A DNA stretch of 64,000 bases from Nageia nagi. Lineage: Eukaryota > Pinophyta. Position numbers and translations under genes: made by a program. This document shows positions 8,206-18,989 of the stretch, piece after piece (the stretch's first letter is position 1; each line of letters begins with the position of its first letter). A model generated the notes under the pieces. It worked only from the letters and a program-made list of their open reading frames with translations, had not been told where the DNA came from and made no database searches. The stretch is taken from assembly GCA_050084985.1 (NCBI GenBank), contig JBITNC010000002.1:19282001-19346000 (forward strand). Direction: 5' to 3'.

Positions 8206-10627
8206 CATAAAAAAGGGTATCCTCAAGGACTAACCCAACCACTGCCTGGTCTGCTAGGACTACTCGGTCGCCTCCATCGTCTATTGGTCTCTTTGGTACC
8301 CTGACCTGGAGGAGTAGTGCCTACAGATCCTATAGGACTACCTGGAGATTAAGCTCCTTGTAACTCGGATGAACCAATAATGCCTAAGGGAGATGCCCAG
8401 GGTGTACCACTCCTGCTAGGAAAACTCCATAACCTCTGAGTCCTACCTGGAGATCCAACTATGCCCTATGTACTGCTACCTATCTGATAGGTTGAGATGT
8501 CTATAGGCATATAACTATCTAGAGGTATAGGATAGTGAGCCCCCAGAGTAAAACTTGGAACACCTATCAGCCATGTCTATACTATACTGCTATAAAAATG
8601 TCACTGCTAATAAATGACATGACTGAAAACTAAAGGACCACCTTCGAAAGTAGATGCTACTCCCAATTAATGAGCCTGAGCTCCCTGTAAAGAGGAATGA
8701 GCCTCATCTCTCTCTTGTCTGTACCTATCTCACTCAGCCTTGTACCTATACATATGTGAGTGGGCCTCTACCAACTGGTGTCTCAGCTCATAAATATCCC
8801 CTAGCAAAGTATCAATGCTAGGAACCTATGTAGCAGGAGCCTCCTTGACTCCATGCGTAACCTCTGGGGTAGCTCCCTCCTCACCTACACCTATAGCCTC
8901 CTCATTAGGAGCTAACTCCTTAGGAGCATCTACCATGACCTCCTCATCGGTAACCTCTCCTCTCATAGCCTCTGCTCCTATAGGCTCCTTGCCTACCTCT
9001 CCCCCTCCTGCTGCTGCACCCAACTCCTCAACAACATCGATGCATTGATGAATGTGTTGACCCTCCAATCTGCCCTCTTGCCCATCATCTCCCTCCTCCC
9101 ACTATGCCCTAAATGCCTTAGATACCCCTACATCCTCCTCCTTGGTATCACCCTCCAATGATCCCTCCTCCTGAGTAGGATCCAACTCTGCATAAACCAA
9201 AGGCTGTACACCATTTGCTGAAATAGTGCCCTCACACTGATATGGCACTGATGGGGTAGGTACATCCTAAACTAGGCCAAATTGATGATGCACTCACTCA
9301 AAATGAAAAAAATCCAAAAAATTAGCTCAATGACCACACAAAACATGTGGTTGCTGAATACCAGTAAGCTCAGTTATGAGCTCTCCCCAGATGGGATACA
9401 AGAGGTAAGGTTTGAATCTCACCTGATCTGGAATCAAGTGACTAAGCATGTGATGATAATAGCTCACATCTTGATAAACTCCATCCAATGGGAAAATATA
9501 AAAATCATCATGCCATCAGACTATGCCCACCTCGTAATCCAAGTGACTACCAAACCTCAGCATCGGTAACCCTGGAGGATGAGCCACAGCTATATGCTCA
9601 TAAGCCCATGCCTACAAGGTGATAATAACTGATAAAGAGGCCCTATGCCCCTAAGAATAAAAGAAGAGCTCCCTATAAATTTGAGCTAACAATCTGGGTG
9701 CCCAAGCATATACTATACCATGCTGCATCATATCCACAATAATGGGCAATAACGACCATGGAAACCTCCCACTACCAGTATCGGGGAGAGCATAACACTG
9801 TATTAAACCCATCAAGTAGGAAAAATAGATCATCCCCTGCTGATCCTCCATCCAGTATTGGTAATATTAGATACCACCTGAAATAATCTTTGAAACAATA
9901 GTATCAACCTGAGCGGCCCCATACAAATAAGAAATAGCGGGTAAAGCTCTTGTTCAATCCACCACAGGCAAAATCCTTTATCCATGAATGGGGAGTCTAT
10001 ACAATCTATGTATATCCTTCACTGTGATAGTCATCTCCCCTGTCAAAAGATGAAAAGTACATGTCACTATGTCCCATCTATCTAGTAATGCAGCTAATAA
10101 AGGATACTCCCAATGAATGCGACCCATGTGTGGACCCACTCCAAAACTAATGGACTTGAAAAGGGTATGATCGGATAGACCTAAAAGACCTCTACCCTCC
10201 TGTAGAATCGAGGGATATCTACCTCGAGGATCAAAGATGTCTCAAACCTATGTAATAATAAAAGGTTCAACTAAAAAAAAAATGGCATTTCATACTAAAA
10301 TGCTGGCATTTCTAATAGGTAAGACTCAGTCATCAGCATTTGCATTCTGAACATTGGTGACTCTGTCACCCGTTCGGCCTAGGTCAATGACTGAGGCTGA
10401 ATTATAAAAAATTTTCACAAAAAATATATATATAAAAGCATGATTTACAAAATTCATCTGATAAAAACAATCAAAATGATTTTTAAATGTCATACATGGT
10501 TTCAATTTTGAAAGTAAACAGTTAAATTACAAGTTATAAATAAAAAATAGAAAAGAAAGTGATTTCAAAACCCTACCTCTTCCCAGATAGGTCGAGAACG
10601 TCCAGTGGAGCATCTACATGGAGGCAT
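8206..10627 (-). pseudogene. antisense plant-mobile-domain-like gene of copy A (two exons)
   Basis: Reading on the - strand, exon 1 (10577-10627) gives 17 residues from MPPCRCST to WEE and ends at a GTAGGG donor. Exon 2 (8206-10247) follows an ACATAG acceptor in phase 0. Its start (DIFDPRGRYPSIL) leads to the PMD-like core LLDRWDIVTCTFHLL, GEMTITVKDIHRLYRLPIHG, and later FSYLMGLIQCYALP. After the core come an acidic Glu/Gly-rich stretch (8826-9068), DIYELRHQLVEAHS, and a Gly/Ser/Pro-rich tail ending GYPFL. PMD proteins occur as host genes and inside plant transposons. There are stops in the frame. Copy B has the same gene with the same exon 1 length and an intron one base shorter. Confidence 0.8.
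10248..10576 (-). other. intron of the antisense PMD gene, copy A
   Basis: This 329-bp stretch lies between the GAG|GTAGGG donor and the CATAG|GTTTGAG acceptor. Copy B has 328 bp between the same borders (42709-43036). The intron contains several words of the dispersed GGTGA/TCAGTGACT family. Splicing is inferred from the conserved borders and from the homologous peptide on both sides. Confidence 0.75.
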
Positions 10628-11311
10628 GGTGATTATAATGAATATCAATGGTTGGAAATCAATGAGATCACAAGGGAAACTCATCCTAGCTGATAATGAA
10701 AGTGACAGCTAAAAAGAAAGGAATAAGAAAAAGTTAAAACTTTTTCTTTTTGAAACACCCGGTGACTTGAAGACGGACACTGGTGACTATAACTAAATGT
10801 CAGTGACTTGAAGATGAATGCTGATGACCGTCACTAAATGCTGGTGATTGGAAGTAAAATGTTGCATTTGGGAATAGCTATGAGGATATTAAAAATTTTT
10901 CCTCAAAATAACCTTGAATTGGTCAAGAAAATAAAAAAAGATAAAATGTGATGTATCATTGTTATAGGAGATCATCTTGAAACCCTGTTGTTGGGACAAA
11001 GGACAACACCATCAAACTTATATACTAAAGAGGACTTATATGGTACATGTGTGCTTAGACATGCAAAATGACATAACAGAAATGTCATGCAATTGTCACA
11101 CAAGCTCAACACATTATCATACCGAAAACAGTCACTTCTGAAGTATATTCAAATTTGTTTTCAAAACTACATCAAATGTAAAATGAAAACACATTTTATC
11201 ATAATTTTGATTCATCTAAGAAATTGAGTCAAAAATTATATCATAAAAAAGCAATAAAGCTTCTCATTCTATATTTTTGAAATCATCAACTGCATTTCTT
11301 GGTTGATAATT
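10628..11311 (+). other. non-coding 3' segment of copy A before the polypurine tract
   Basis: There is no gene here. From about 10965 to 11300 the sequence matches copy B 43435-43830 closely (for example GGACAACAC, TATGGTACATGTGTG, CATGCAAAATGACATAACA). At 10740-10870 there is a cluster of short repeats with GGTGACTTGAAG and ATGCTGGTGATTGG. It would also contain the promoter of the antisense gene, but I cannot point to a convincing TATA box. Confidence 0.6.
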
Positions 11312-11326
11312 CAAAAAGAGGCAAAA
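11312..11326 (+). promoter_or_regulatory. polypurine tract of copy A
   Basis: CAAAAAGAGGCAAAA sits directly before the TGTAGACACC start of the 3' LTR. Copy B has CAAAAAGGGGCAAAA before the same LTR start. The tract primes plus-strand DNA synthesis. Confidence 0.85.
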
Positions 11327-12200
11327 TGTAGACACCTAAAAATGTCCCTTTTTTAGTTATTAAACATTGAAATAATCATAACTCTTCGTGACAATATAAA
11401 ATAGGTTTAAAAACCTTATTATTGGATAGCTCCCATCGAGTACATGCAAAACAAGTGGTCACATGACTCTTTTTAGGTAAAATTGGCTATTAGACAGTCA
11501 TTTTAATATTGTCACAAAATTAAAAACTAGTCACCAGCAACCCAATATAGTCACCGGTGTTTTGAGGTGATCGTCGATGTTCGTATTGTAATTGCCAGTG
11601 ACTATAAAAGCCGAACAAGAAACCAAAACAATGAGAGAAAGTTGAAATGTTTCAACTTTCCAAGATGATGTGGATAGAGGGGGTCAGTTACGACCTACGA
11701 TGGCTTTTCACTTCCTCTTACCAGCCTTGGAACATCTCACCCAAAATCTATAAATACAAGCTAATACAAAGCAAAGAAAAGAGAGAATCTTGACCCATTT
11801 TTGAAGTAGGGTAATGCTACCAAAATCTTGTGAGCTCATACCTTTTATTGTTTTATGGTAGTTTCAATTCAATACATGTCACACATAGATGCTTTGATGT
11901 TATTGTTTTTTGCATGTGTGTAGGATTTACAGGTTGTCCCTAACAAGGAGAGAAGCAAGCAAATCAAAAACAATGAAGATCTAATACCTTCATTTTGGCA
12001 AATGGCATTTGTAAAAGTCCCTTCCAAGGGAAAATTGTAGTTTGAACTGAAAATCAATATCAATTTATAATTACAACATTTCAATCTATTTCACATAATT
12101 TGAGGTTCAATGAAGATTTAATAATAATTTGTATTTCATGTTATTCTACATTCCAGCTCTATTTTCACTGCAACACTTAGAATAATTTACAATAATTATA
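11327..12200 (+). repeat. 3' LTR of copy A (right end approximate)
   Basis: The LTR starts with TGTAGACACC right after the polypurine tract. Along it there is low but collinear similarity to the copy B LTR: TGGATAGAGGG, AGCCTT, ATCTATAAATACA, GAAGTAGxxTAATGCT, and GCATGTGTGTAG. Only one LTR is in the window, so the right end near 12200 is inferred from the 886-bp LTR length in copy B. Short frames inside, on both strands, are not genes. Confidence 0.75.
11749..11756 (+). promoter_or_regulatory. TATA box in copy A LTR
   Basis: TATAAATA at this place aligns with TATAAATA in the 3' LTR of copy B (44174-44181), in the same LTR context, so it is the likely core promoter of the element. Confidence 0.65.
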
Positions 12201-12414
12201 AATATTAAACTCATTTGTACCATAAATATTTCATGAATACATCTTGTAAATAGGTCATAAATATATATATCTTGATTATCAAAAAGAAGTAGTACATTAT
12301 CTTTTCCAATCATACATCTAGTCAACCATACCATAAGTCAATTTCTTATGCTAACACTGCTAGTGGTACCATGGTGACTCCTAGCACTCCTAAAGCTCTT
12401 GGACTTAGAGGTTT

Positions 12415-14042
12415 TTATACTAAGACTTGGCCTCTTTAGCTTAGATTACTCCTCCAATGCTACTAGTTGTTCCTGTAAGTGCCCTTTCTCACCTAATAGG
12501 TCCTTTATTTTTTTATTTTGCTCCAAAACATGATCCATCATCCTTAGGAAGTTTTGATCCTGGGAGCCATGGTGCATTTTTTGTATTGTATCTACACTCT
12601 ATTCCAATACATTTAGGCTCACATTTAGTGCCTCCATATCTTGATCATATCTAACACTCTCTTCCCTCATGTTAGCTAGGATCTCCTTCACTTGTAGCCT
12701 CATCACCTTCTCTAAATCTTGGTTTAGCTTTATTTGATCTATAAACACCAAAAAATGGCATGTTATTTAGATTATTATTATTATTGTATGCAAACTAACT
12801 TGTAGCTACATAAAGTAATAAACTTACTAAGCCCATTATTGAGATGATGTTGGGTCTCTACAATGGGAATCCCAACGAGTACATTCCATCCTTCTTGCTC
12901 ACCATGCTATAGTGGATTCTCCACTCGTACATTTCCTTCCTCCTCATCTCCCCCATTGCCTTCTTCTTCCTCCTCCTCCTCCTCCTCTTCTTATTTTTCT
13001 TCCACTTCTCCTTCAACACCAAGGTTATGCGTAAGAAATTTTGGTGAATTGAAATAAATAAAATAGTGATGATTTGGTTTTGAAATCTTGGTGATTCAGT
13101 CCTAAAACACCATAGAAGGAATGGAGATTTTTTTTTGAATTTGAAAATTGATTTAGAAAATTTGGATAATTGATATCATTTTTTTTTAAATTTAAAAATT
13201 ATAGGATACTTCTTCATATTAATGTATAATTTATATTTTAACCAAAAAAATATACCACAAAAGAATACAATTGATATCAATACATTCTTCAGAGAATATA
13301 TTTGACAAGTTTAGATACAAAAGGCTAGTTGATTGTCTTTATATCTAAATAATTGATATTTATACATTCTTCTTTAGAGTTTAGACATATATAAACTTAT
13401 GTGTAGAGAAAGAATTTTATGTTATAATCATACAATATTGCTCCTAATGGCTACTAGGACAAAGAGTGCTCACATCTTATTCTTCTGATCCAATGCCTAG
13501 ATAGACTCCATTTGGTCCAACCTTGGTCATTAGCATTTTTTCTAGGCTATATGGACTCCATTTCTCCCATTGGTACCTAATATTTTATGGAGGATGGTTG
13601 GAGTTGAGAATATAACTTCTTTCTTTTCCACTTCTCTGCACTAGTGAGTTTGAGAGACTAGACCCCACTTGTAGCTCAACTTCATCAAAAAAATGCCTAT
13701 TGAGATATTAATATAGAAATATTAGTTTAACAAACATAATAATAAAAAAATAAAATATTCATTTTCTAACTAGTAACAACAAACTAAAATAATTACCCTA
13801 TGAGTGATGGTGAGGGGACGTTGGAAAGCCAAGGGGAAGGGAACCACATAGCTCTCCCACTAAGAAAATTTCCCCATATTTTGGAAAGGAATCCAAATAC
13901 AAATTTCAAAATTTTTGAAAATAGACAATATTGGATCTATTTTGTATTTGTAATCCTTTTCTAAAATAAGATAAAATTCCATGTTGTATTCAATATGCAT
14001 CATTGGATGATGATTTGCACTAACTATTGATTTGTTGAACAA
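12415..14042 (-). pseudogene. multi-exon coiled-coil gene remnant, unassigned
   Basis: Reading on the - strand there are four gene-like pieces. Piece 1 (14042 to about 13796) starts MFNKSIVSANHH and runs through one stop to a CATAGG|GTAATT donor. Piece 2 (about 13697-13450) reads FDEVELQVGSSLSNSLV and SLEKMLMTKVGPNGVYLG. Piece 3 (about 13045-12845) is an acidic run of Glu followed by GWNVLVGIPIVE. Piece 4 (about 12745-12415) is a strong coiled coil: QDLEKVMRLQVKEILANM, MEALNVSLNVLE, MDHVLEQNKKIKDLLGEKG. Gaps between the pieces are AT-rich and intron-like. The + strand frames at 12457 and 12863 are shadows. I do not recognise the family; an acidic stretch plus coiled coil is also seen in the antisense PMD proteins, so a transposon origin is possible. 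Confidence 0.5.
12958..12993 (+). repeat. TTC/TCC trinucleotide run
   Basis: A run of TTC and TCC triplets on the + strand. On the - strand it encodes the poly-Glu stretch of the coiled-coil gene remnant. Confidence 0.85.
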
Positions 14043-14149
14043 TTATTAACTTGAATAGAATTATTAACCCAAATTAGCTATTTATAGAAATGTTATGATT
14101 CATTTACATGTGTGAAATATCAATCAAGATGCTTAAACTATCATTTCTA

Positions 14150-14780
14150 TCTTGACATTCTATACACTTGTACGAAATGTCAAAAGTTGAGCATCTACTT
14201 TGCATTGGAATGAGTGCAATATTCATAAGATGCTCATATACAGAGATGAGTAGATGCTCAACTTCATAACTAAGAAGAAGTCATCTACTTTTTTAATATA
14301 CAATCATATTTTCATTTAGAAAATGCACATCTTCTCAAGAAAATGCTCATATTCTCTTTTCAAAATATGAGCATCTTCTCTTTTTAGTAGATAAGCATCC
14401 TTTCCTTTATGAAAATGTGCATCTTCTCAAGAAGATGCTCATCCTCTCTTTTCATAATACGTACATATCCTCTATCTAAGAAGATGTATGTCTTCTCTTA
14501 AAAGATGGTCATATTCACTTTTTAGAAGAAACTCATCTTCTCTTTTTAGAAGAAGCCCATCTTCTCTTTTTAGAACATACACATCTTCATAAAAGAGAAT
14601 ATGTGTATATTCATAAAAGAAAAGATGCACATCTTATCAAAAAGAAGACATATGTATTCTAAGAGAAGATATGCATCTTCAAAGAGAAGATGTGCATCTT
14701 TAGAAAGGGAAGATGTACATGTTTAGAGGAGAAAACACACATCTTTGTAAGAGAGTCACTCATCATAAGTGGATGCCATG
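14150..14780. repeat. array of palindromic GAAGATG/CATCTTC repeats
   Basis: Roughly 25-bp units of the type AGAAGATGxxCATCTTCTC are repeated a dozen or more times in both orientations, with variants such as GATGAGTAGATGCTCAAC. Each unit is itself nearly palindromic. The array separates two diverging gene-like remnants. Related words (GGTAGATGCTCATCTAC) occur beyond the right gene at 18530-18610. Subterminal arrays of this kind are typical of some DNA transposons such as CACTA elements, but I see no matching termini. Confidence 0.8.
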
Positions 14781-14840
14781 TTTTTATGGGCATACTTTCC
14801 ATGTGGCATGTATGTGTGCAAGTTAGGGTTTCTTGTTGTT

Positions 14841-14848
14841 ATAAATAG
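14841..14848 (+). promoter_or_regulatory. TATA box candidate for the + strand gene remnant
   Basis: TATAAATA stands just right of the palindromic array and 187 bases before the first ATG of the gene-like remnant at 15028. The distance leaves room for a transcription start and a leader rich in CTT/TTC words. Confidence 0.5.
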
Positions 14849-15027
14849 CCTATTCCAACTTCATTTTTACATTTCATTGGTCTTTTAGTTTGAAATTCTC
14901 TCTACCACTTTGTCCCTTTCCACCTAAGATAAAAGATCTTTGATTCTTCACTATCCAGTCTTCCTTCCTTTGATCCATTAAACCCTTCCCAACCCTTTTT
15001 AGAATTTTTTTGAAATAGAATATTATA

Positions 15028-18000
15028 ATGACATCATCATTTGCACCCTCTTCCTCTCATGTTATTCTAGTTGTTATAAAAAATAATTTATATATTAAAA
15101 AATTATGATTAATAGTTTTTCAAAGCTTTTCCTTACACCCAGGTACGATATCACATAGGTGGGGGAGTTAGGTCTACTTGGAATTACAACCATGGGCACA
15201 TTTAGGGATAACTATGAGTTTTTTTACTATTATTTCTGGTTACAATCATCAAAGGTCTAAGATTTATTTCCAAATCAAAGGGAAGACCATCTCCTTCACC
15301 ATTCATGCATTAGATATGAAATGACTAATGGTAATCCCTTAAGAGGGTTGTGAACCCATTTCTTTTACAAATTCTTTATCTAAAAAAGAAAAACAATACT
15401 TGGAGAAAACTTTTTATATCCCCCTAGAATATTTGACAAGTAAATTTACCAAATAGTTCCTTCTTTTTCAATTTTCAATTATTATTCAATTTAATTTCAA
15501 TGTTAACATATTTAATTTTTTTGCAATTACTAGAAACCTTTTTGGAAGGGGTTTGAGATTCTTTGATGTATTTGACCAATCACTGAAAGAAATTATCAAG
15601 TTTTTCCAAACATAGATAATTTTGCAAGGGCATTTGTATAACATTTTATTATACTACCTGCATTATATTATCCAACACCTTCATGATAAAACTAGATAAG
15701 ATTGATCTTCTTCTATTTTTGATAGAATTAGAAATGATCTTAATAAGAATCTTACTAAAGCATCCCCTTATAACCATGTTTCTTGTATAAATTATTTAGT
15801 TGTATTTTTCTATGAGGTTTTTTTAAATTTGAAAGAAGAAAACTATCCAACTATAGACCTAAAATAATGCATAAATATGGAAATTGATGTACTATTCGGC
15901 TACAATATTTTTATTGTTGCACATATCTAAAATATAGCAATAACAAATAATAGAATTATATAAACCTTTAATTAATTCACATGCTTAATGCATTAAGATC
16001 AATATCCATAAAATACAAGAATACATTCATTCATGCACACATTGTTGGCATCCTAGATGAGCTACATCATTAGCGATGTAAAATATACAATAACATAGAT
16101 GCAATAAAGAATGTAGAGATAAGTGAACAAAAGATTCATCAGATTGCAAACACAAGATGTAATTTAGAAATAATGTTTATGCATAATAGAGTAATATAAC
16201 ATTTGCTAGAATCTCTCTAGAATCCTCCTCATATTCATCTTTGATGCCTTTATATATGGAAACATATTTACATGATTTAGATCTTTTTAACCCCTTATAC
16301 ATAGTACAATGGTCCATTACATATATTACATAGCATTGGGTATTATTTTAACCCATTATTTATATTACATATCATTGATATTCTAAAGTGAATAATTAAT
16401 AAATAATAATTCAATTTTAGATGTTCACACAATATACTACAACCCAAAATTTAAGGACTTTATGTTCAACAAAGAAGAATTGAAGGTGTTATGGGTTATG
16501 GAGTGTTTTAGTTTCATATTTGTTATAGGAAATTAGAATTGACAATTTGAAATATTATTTTTTTGTTGGAATGAGTAGACTTTACTACTTCATGGTGAAG
16601 TGCCAATCTAAAAGGTTGTCAGTCAGAGAATTGTGGAGATTTAGAGGCCATTGGTATCATTCCTTCTGATACTTTTTTTAAGAAAAATAGAAGGAAGAGG
16701 ATAACTATAGTTTTGGAATATGAAGAGAGACCTTTTTCATCAATCTATGTTGCATGATATTTTGCATATTCTTAGAATGAGGATGATATTGAAGAAGAAG
16801 TGCAATAAAAAGAGCAACCATAGCAACAAAAATAGCAAGAGCAATAACAACAACAACAATAACAACAATAGCAACCACACCAAGAAGGTATCTTAATATC
16901 TTCATATAACATGTGGCAATCAAATATTTTTTTATTTTAAATGTTTGTAACAAATATTATTTATTTTTGTTGTATAATCCCTCATACTTAAGTACAAATA
17001 AGAGGACAAGTACAACAAATGAGAAAGAATATTAGGCTTAATATATTATCACTACCAAGTGCAAACAATAGAACTTGAAGGTACATCGTCACTCACCATA
17101 ATATCCGCCTCACATCATCCCACATATTCCTAACATTCCAAGTCTATCTCTTGGTGGGATCTCTCTTGCTTTGGGTAGGAACACCCTTTGTGATCTTCCT
17201 TTACATGAAGATTTTCTTCTGCAAGATATGGCTTTGTTAACACACAATCTTGTTGATCTCCTTCAAAGTTGAGAAACATGAGAGGTAGAAGTTACTTCTA
17301 TTGAGATTGGTAGTACTCATCCTCCTACTTCAACAACCTCATGCTCCTTCACCAACACCTGCATTAGGTGCAAGAAGTCCCTCAGAAGATGGTCAGATTT
17401 AAGTAAGAGGAACAACATATATTTTTTGAATTAACTAGTTTGATAATAAATAATTTAGAGAAAATAGTTAAAAATTCAATGTTGAAGGACATTTCTATGG
17501 TAAGGATGTGGGAAGTACAATCTAAAGTTTTGTTTAAAGAAATTTTAGCTCGATATCCCAACTTTGGCAAGAGGGAACATTTGTTTTCTAAAATTGAAAA
17601 TGAACCTAAAAATTTGGATGCTTTATTTCAATAGGCAATTTCAAATAATGCAAAAATCACCATCTCATCAAACGATAATGACTTGGACCTTATCCTTTGC
17701 AAATTGGAGAATCTGAATGTAGAAGCCCAAGCATACTTCAACCAATGGAGTCTAGAAAAATGGAATGTGGAAACTATAGAGGTAGAAAAAGAAATTATAG
17801 AGGTATTATTATTTTTAGTTTTATATTTTTAATAATATATTTTAAATTTATATTTGAAAAATATTTCTCTAACATTGACAATCTTATTTTATAGGCCAAT
17901 TATGATAATTTTCTCAAGAAGGTGAATAATTATTCTATACAGCTAGAGAAGGCTAAAAAAAGCATTGAGTAGAGCATTATTTTGAAAGACAAACTCAAGA

Positions 18001-18300
18001 ATAGTATCATGGATAACAACATATTGAGAAGAATCATTAAGAAAAATAGGTAGGATTAAGGAGTTTTATATAAAAAAAAGCTTTTTAAAATCCAAATTGA
18101 TACTGATGTTGAATATATAACTCCTAAAGGAAAGTTATTGTTGACCAATCTCAAATTAGCTACTAAGGGTGTGGCTAGATCTATTGAATTGTAAGGTATA
18201 AGCAAAACCACATCAATTATGTAGGATAAGAAAAAGGTCATAGTCTAGGCCAAAGAAGGCCAAGAAATCACAAAGGAAATAGTGGACATTGAAAATTAAA
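15028..18300 (+). pseudogene. multi-exon gene remnant with poly-Gln and coiled-coil parts, unassigned
   Basis: A short first exon starts ATG at 15028 (MTSSFAPSSSHVIL). After an ACACCCAG acceptor near 15141 comes a domain with KIYFQIKGKTISFTIHALD and FYIPLEYLTSKFTK. A further stretch near 15750 reads RIRNDLNKNLTKASPYNHVS in another frame. At 16700-16890 an acidic segment EDDIEEEV is followed by a Gln-rich run broken by TAG codons. From 17440 come NLEKIVKNSMLKD, CKLENLNVEAQAYFNQW and, after an intron-like gap, FLKKVNNYSIQLEKAKKSIE, which looks like coiled coil. The first domain loosely recalls transposon proteins of the PMD or putative-plant-transposon-protein type; I am not sure. Stops and shifts show it is dead. 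Confidence 0.5.
15870..16430. other. AT-rich gap within the unassigned gene remnant
   Basis: No coding signal is seen on either strand. It may be an intron or a small insertion in the remnant that surrounds it. Confidence 0.4.
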
Positions 18301-18985
18301 TTTGATGTATTTTAAGTTGAATAGTTTTTTTTTTTTTTGGTAAATGAATCAAAATGGATAATTTGTAAATGGATATGTTGTAAATGAATAAAGTTGAATA
18401 ATTTTTTTGTTTATTGATATATTATGGTTTATCATATTTGCATATTGTATGATGGTTTGGAATGTTTACACTTAAATATATGGTATGATGGTTTATAATG
18501 TTTGCAATCATATAAAAGAGGTGCTTCTTGCAGATGCTCATTTGCTAGTGGTAGATTCTCATCTACTTATTGATACACTCATCTTCTTATGGTAGATGCT
18601 CATCTACTTGTTGAAAATGCTTGTATGCTTGGTATTTATTAAATTTTTGTAACTTGAAATAATTTCAAACACATGTAACAAGTATAACATTAAATCATAT
18701 AAAAACATGTAACATAGTATTGATAATTGACATTTCATAGATAAAATCATACAAAATAATTTTAAAAAATATCATTTTTATTTGCAAGTCCATAAATATT
18801 ACCATCCCATAAAAAATAAAATTTATGAAAATATTTAATAATGCTTAGAGGAGTGTTGGTTCAATGTAGATTAGCATCGATTATAGTTTATGAATATACC
18901 AATTAAATCAAAAATGATAAATGTAAAAACTACATAGAACTTAGATCATATTTCATAAATTTGAAATAAATTCTTAATTGGTCAA
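18301..18985. other. AT-rich spacer with AGATGCTCATCTA words
   Basis: No gene. At 18530-18610 there are several words of the same palindromic family as the 14150-14780 array (AGATGCTCATTTG, GATTCTCATCTACTT, GGTAGATGCTCATCTACTT). A run of T near 18327 is followed by a duplicated AAATGAATxAA segment. Confidence 0.6.
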
Positions 18986-18989
18986 TCCA

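Larger units (their letters stand above)
1..12200 (+). mobile_element. Tat-lineage Ty3/gypsy retrotransposon, copy A (5' part outside window)
   Basis: Order on the + strand: protease, RT, RNase H, second RNase H, integrase, ORF-X, conserved non-coding segment, antisense PMD gene, polypurine tract, 3' LTR. Two RNase H domains between RT and integrase and extra ORFs after pol are known marks of the Tat lineage of plant Ty3/gypsy elements. The same order, with clear similarity throughout, is found in copy B (26998-44732). The 5' LTR and gag lie before the window. The right end is not fixed because the partner LTR is not visible; about 12200 is inferred from the 886-bp LTR of copy B. No functional product is expected. 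Confidence 0.9.

Noticed and set aside
8815-9048. + strand Ser/Pro/Ala-rich frame
   Set aside because: It is the complement of the acidic part of the antisense PMD gene; Glu/Gly/Val codons read backwards give such a protein.
9282-9569. + strand frame of 95 codons in the antisense gene region of copy A
   Set aside because: No motif and no counterpart in copy B; the - strand PMD reading is conserved instead.
12863-13057. + strand Ser/Pro-rich frame
   Set aside because: It comes from the TTC/TCC triplet run that encodes poly-Glu on the - strand.
14150-14780. A CRISPR-like array
   Set aside because: Units are degenerate, palindromic, in both orientations and without unique spacers of even length, in a plant genome.
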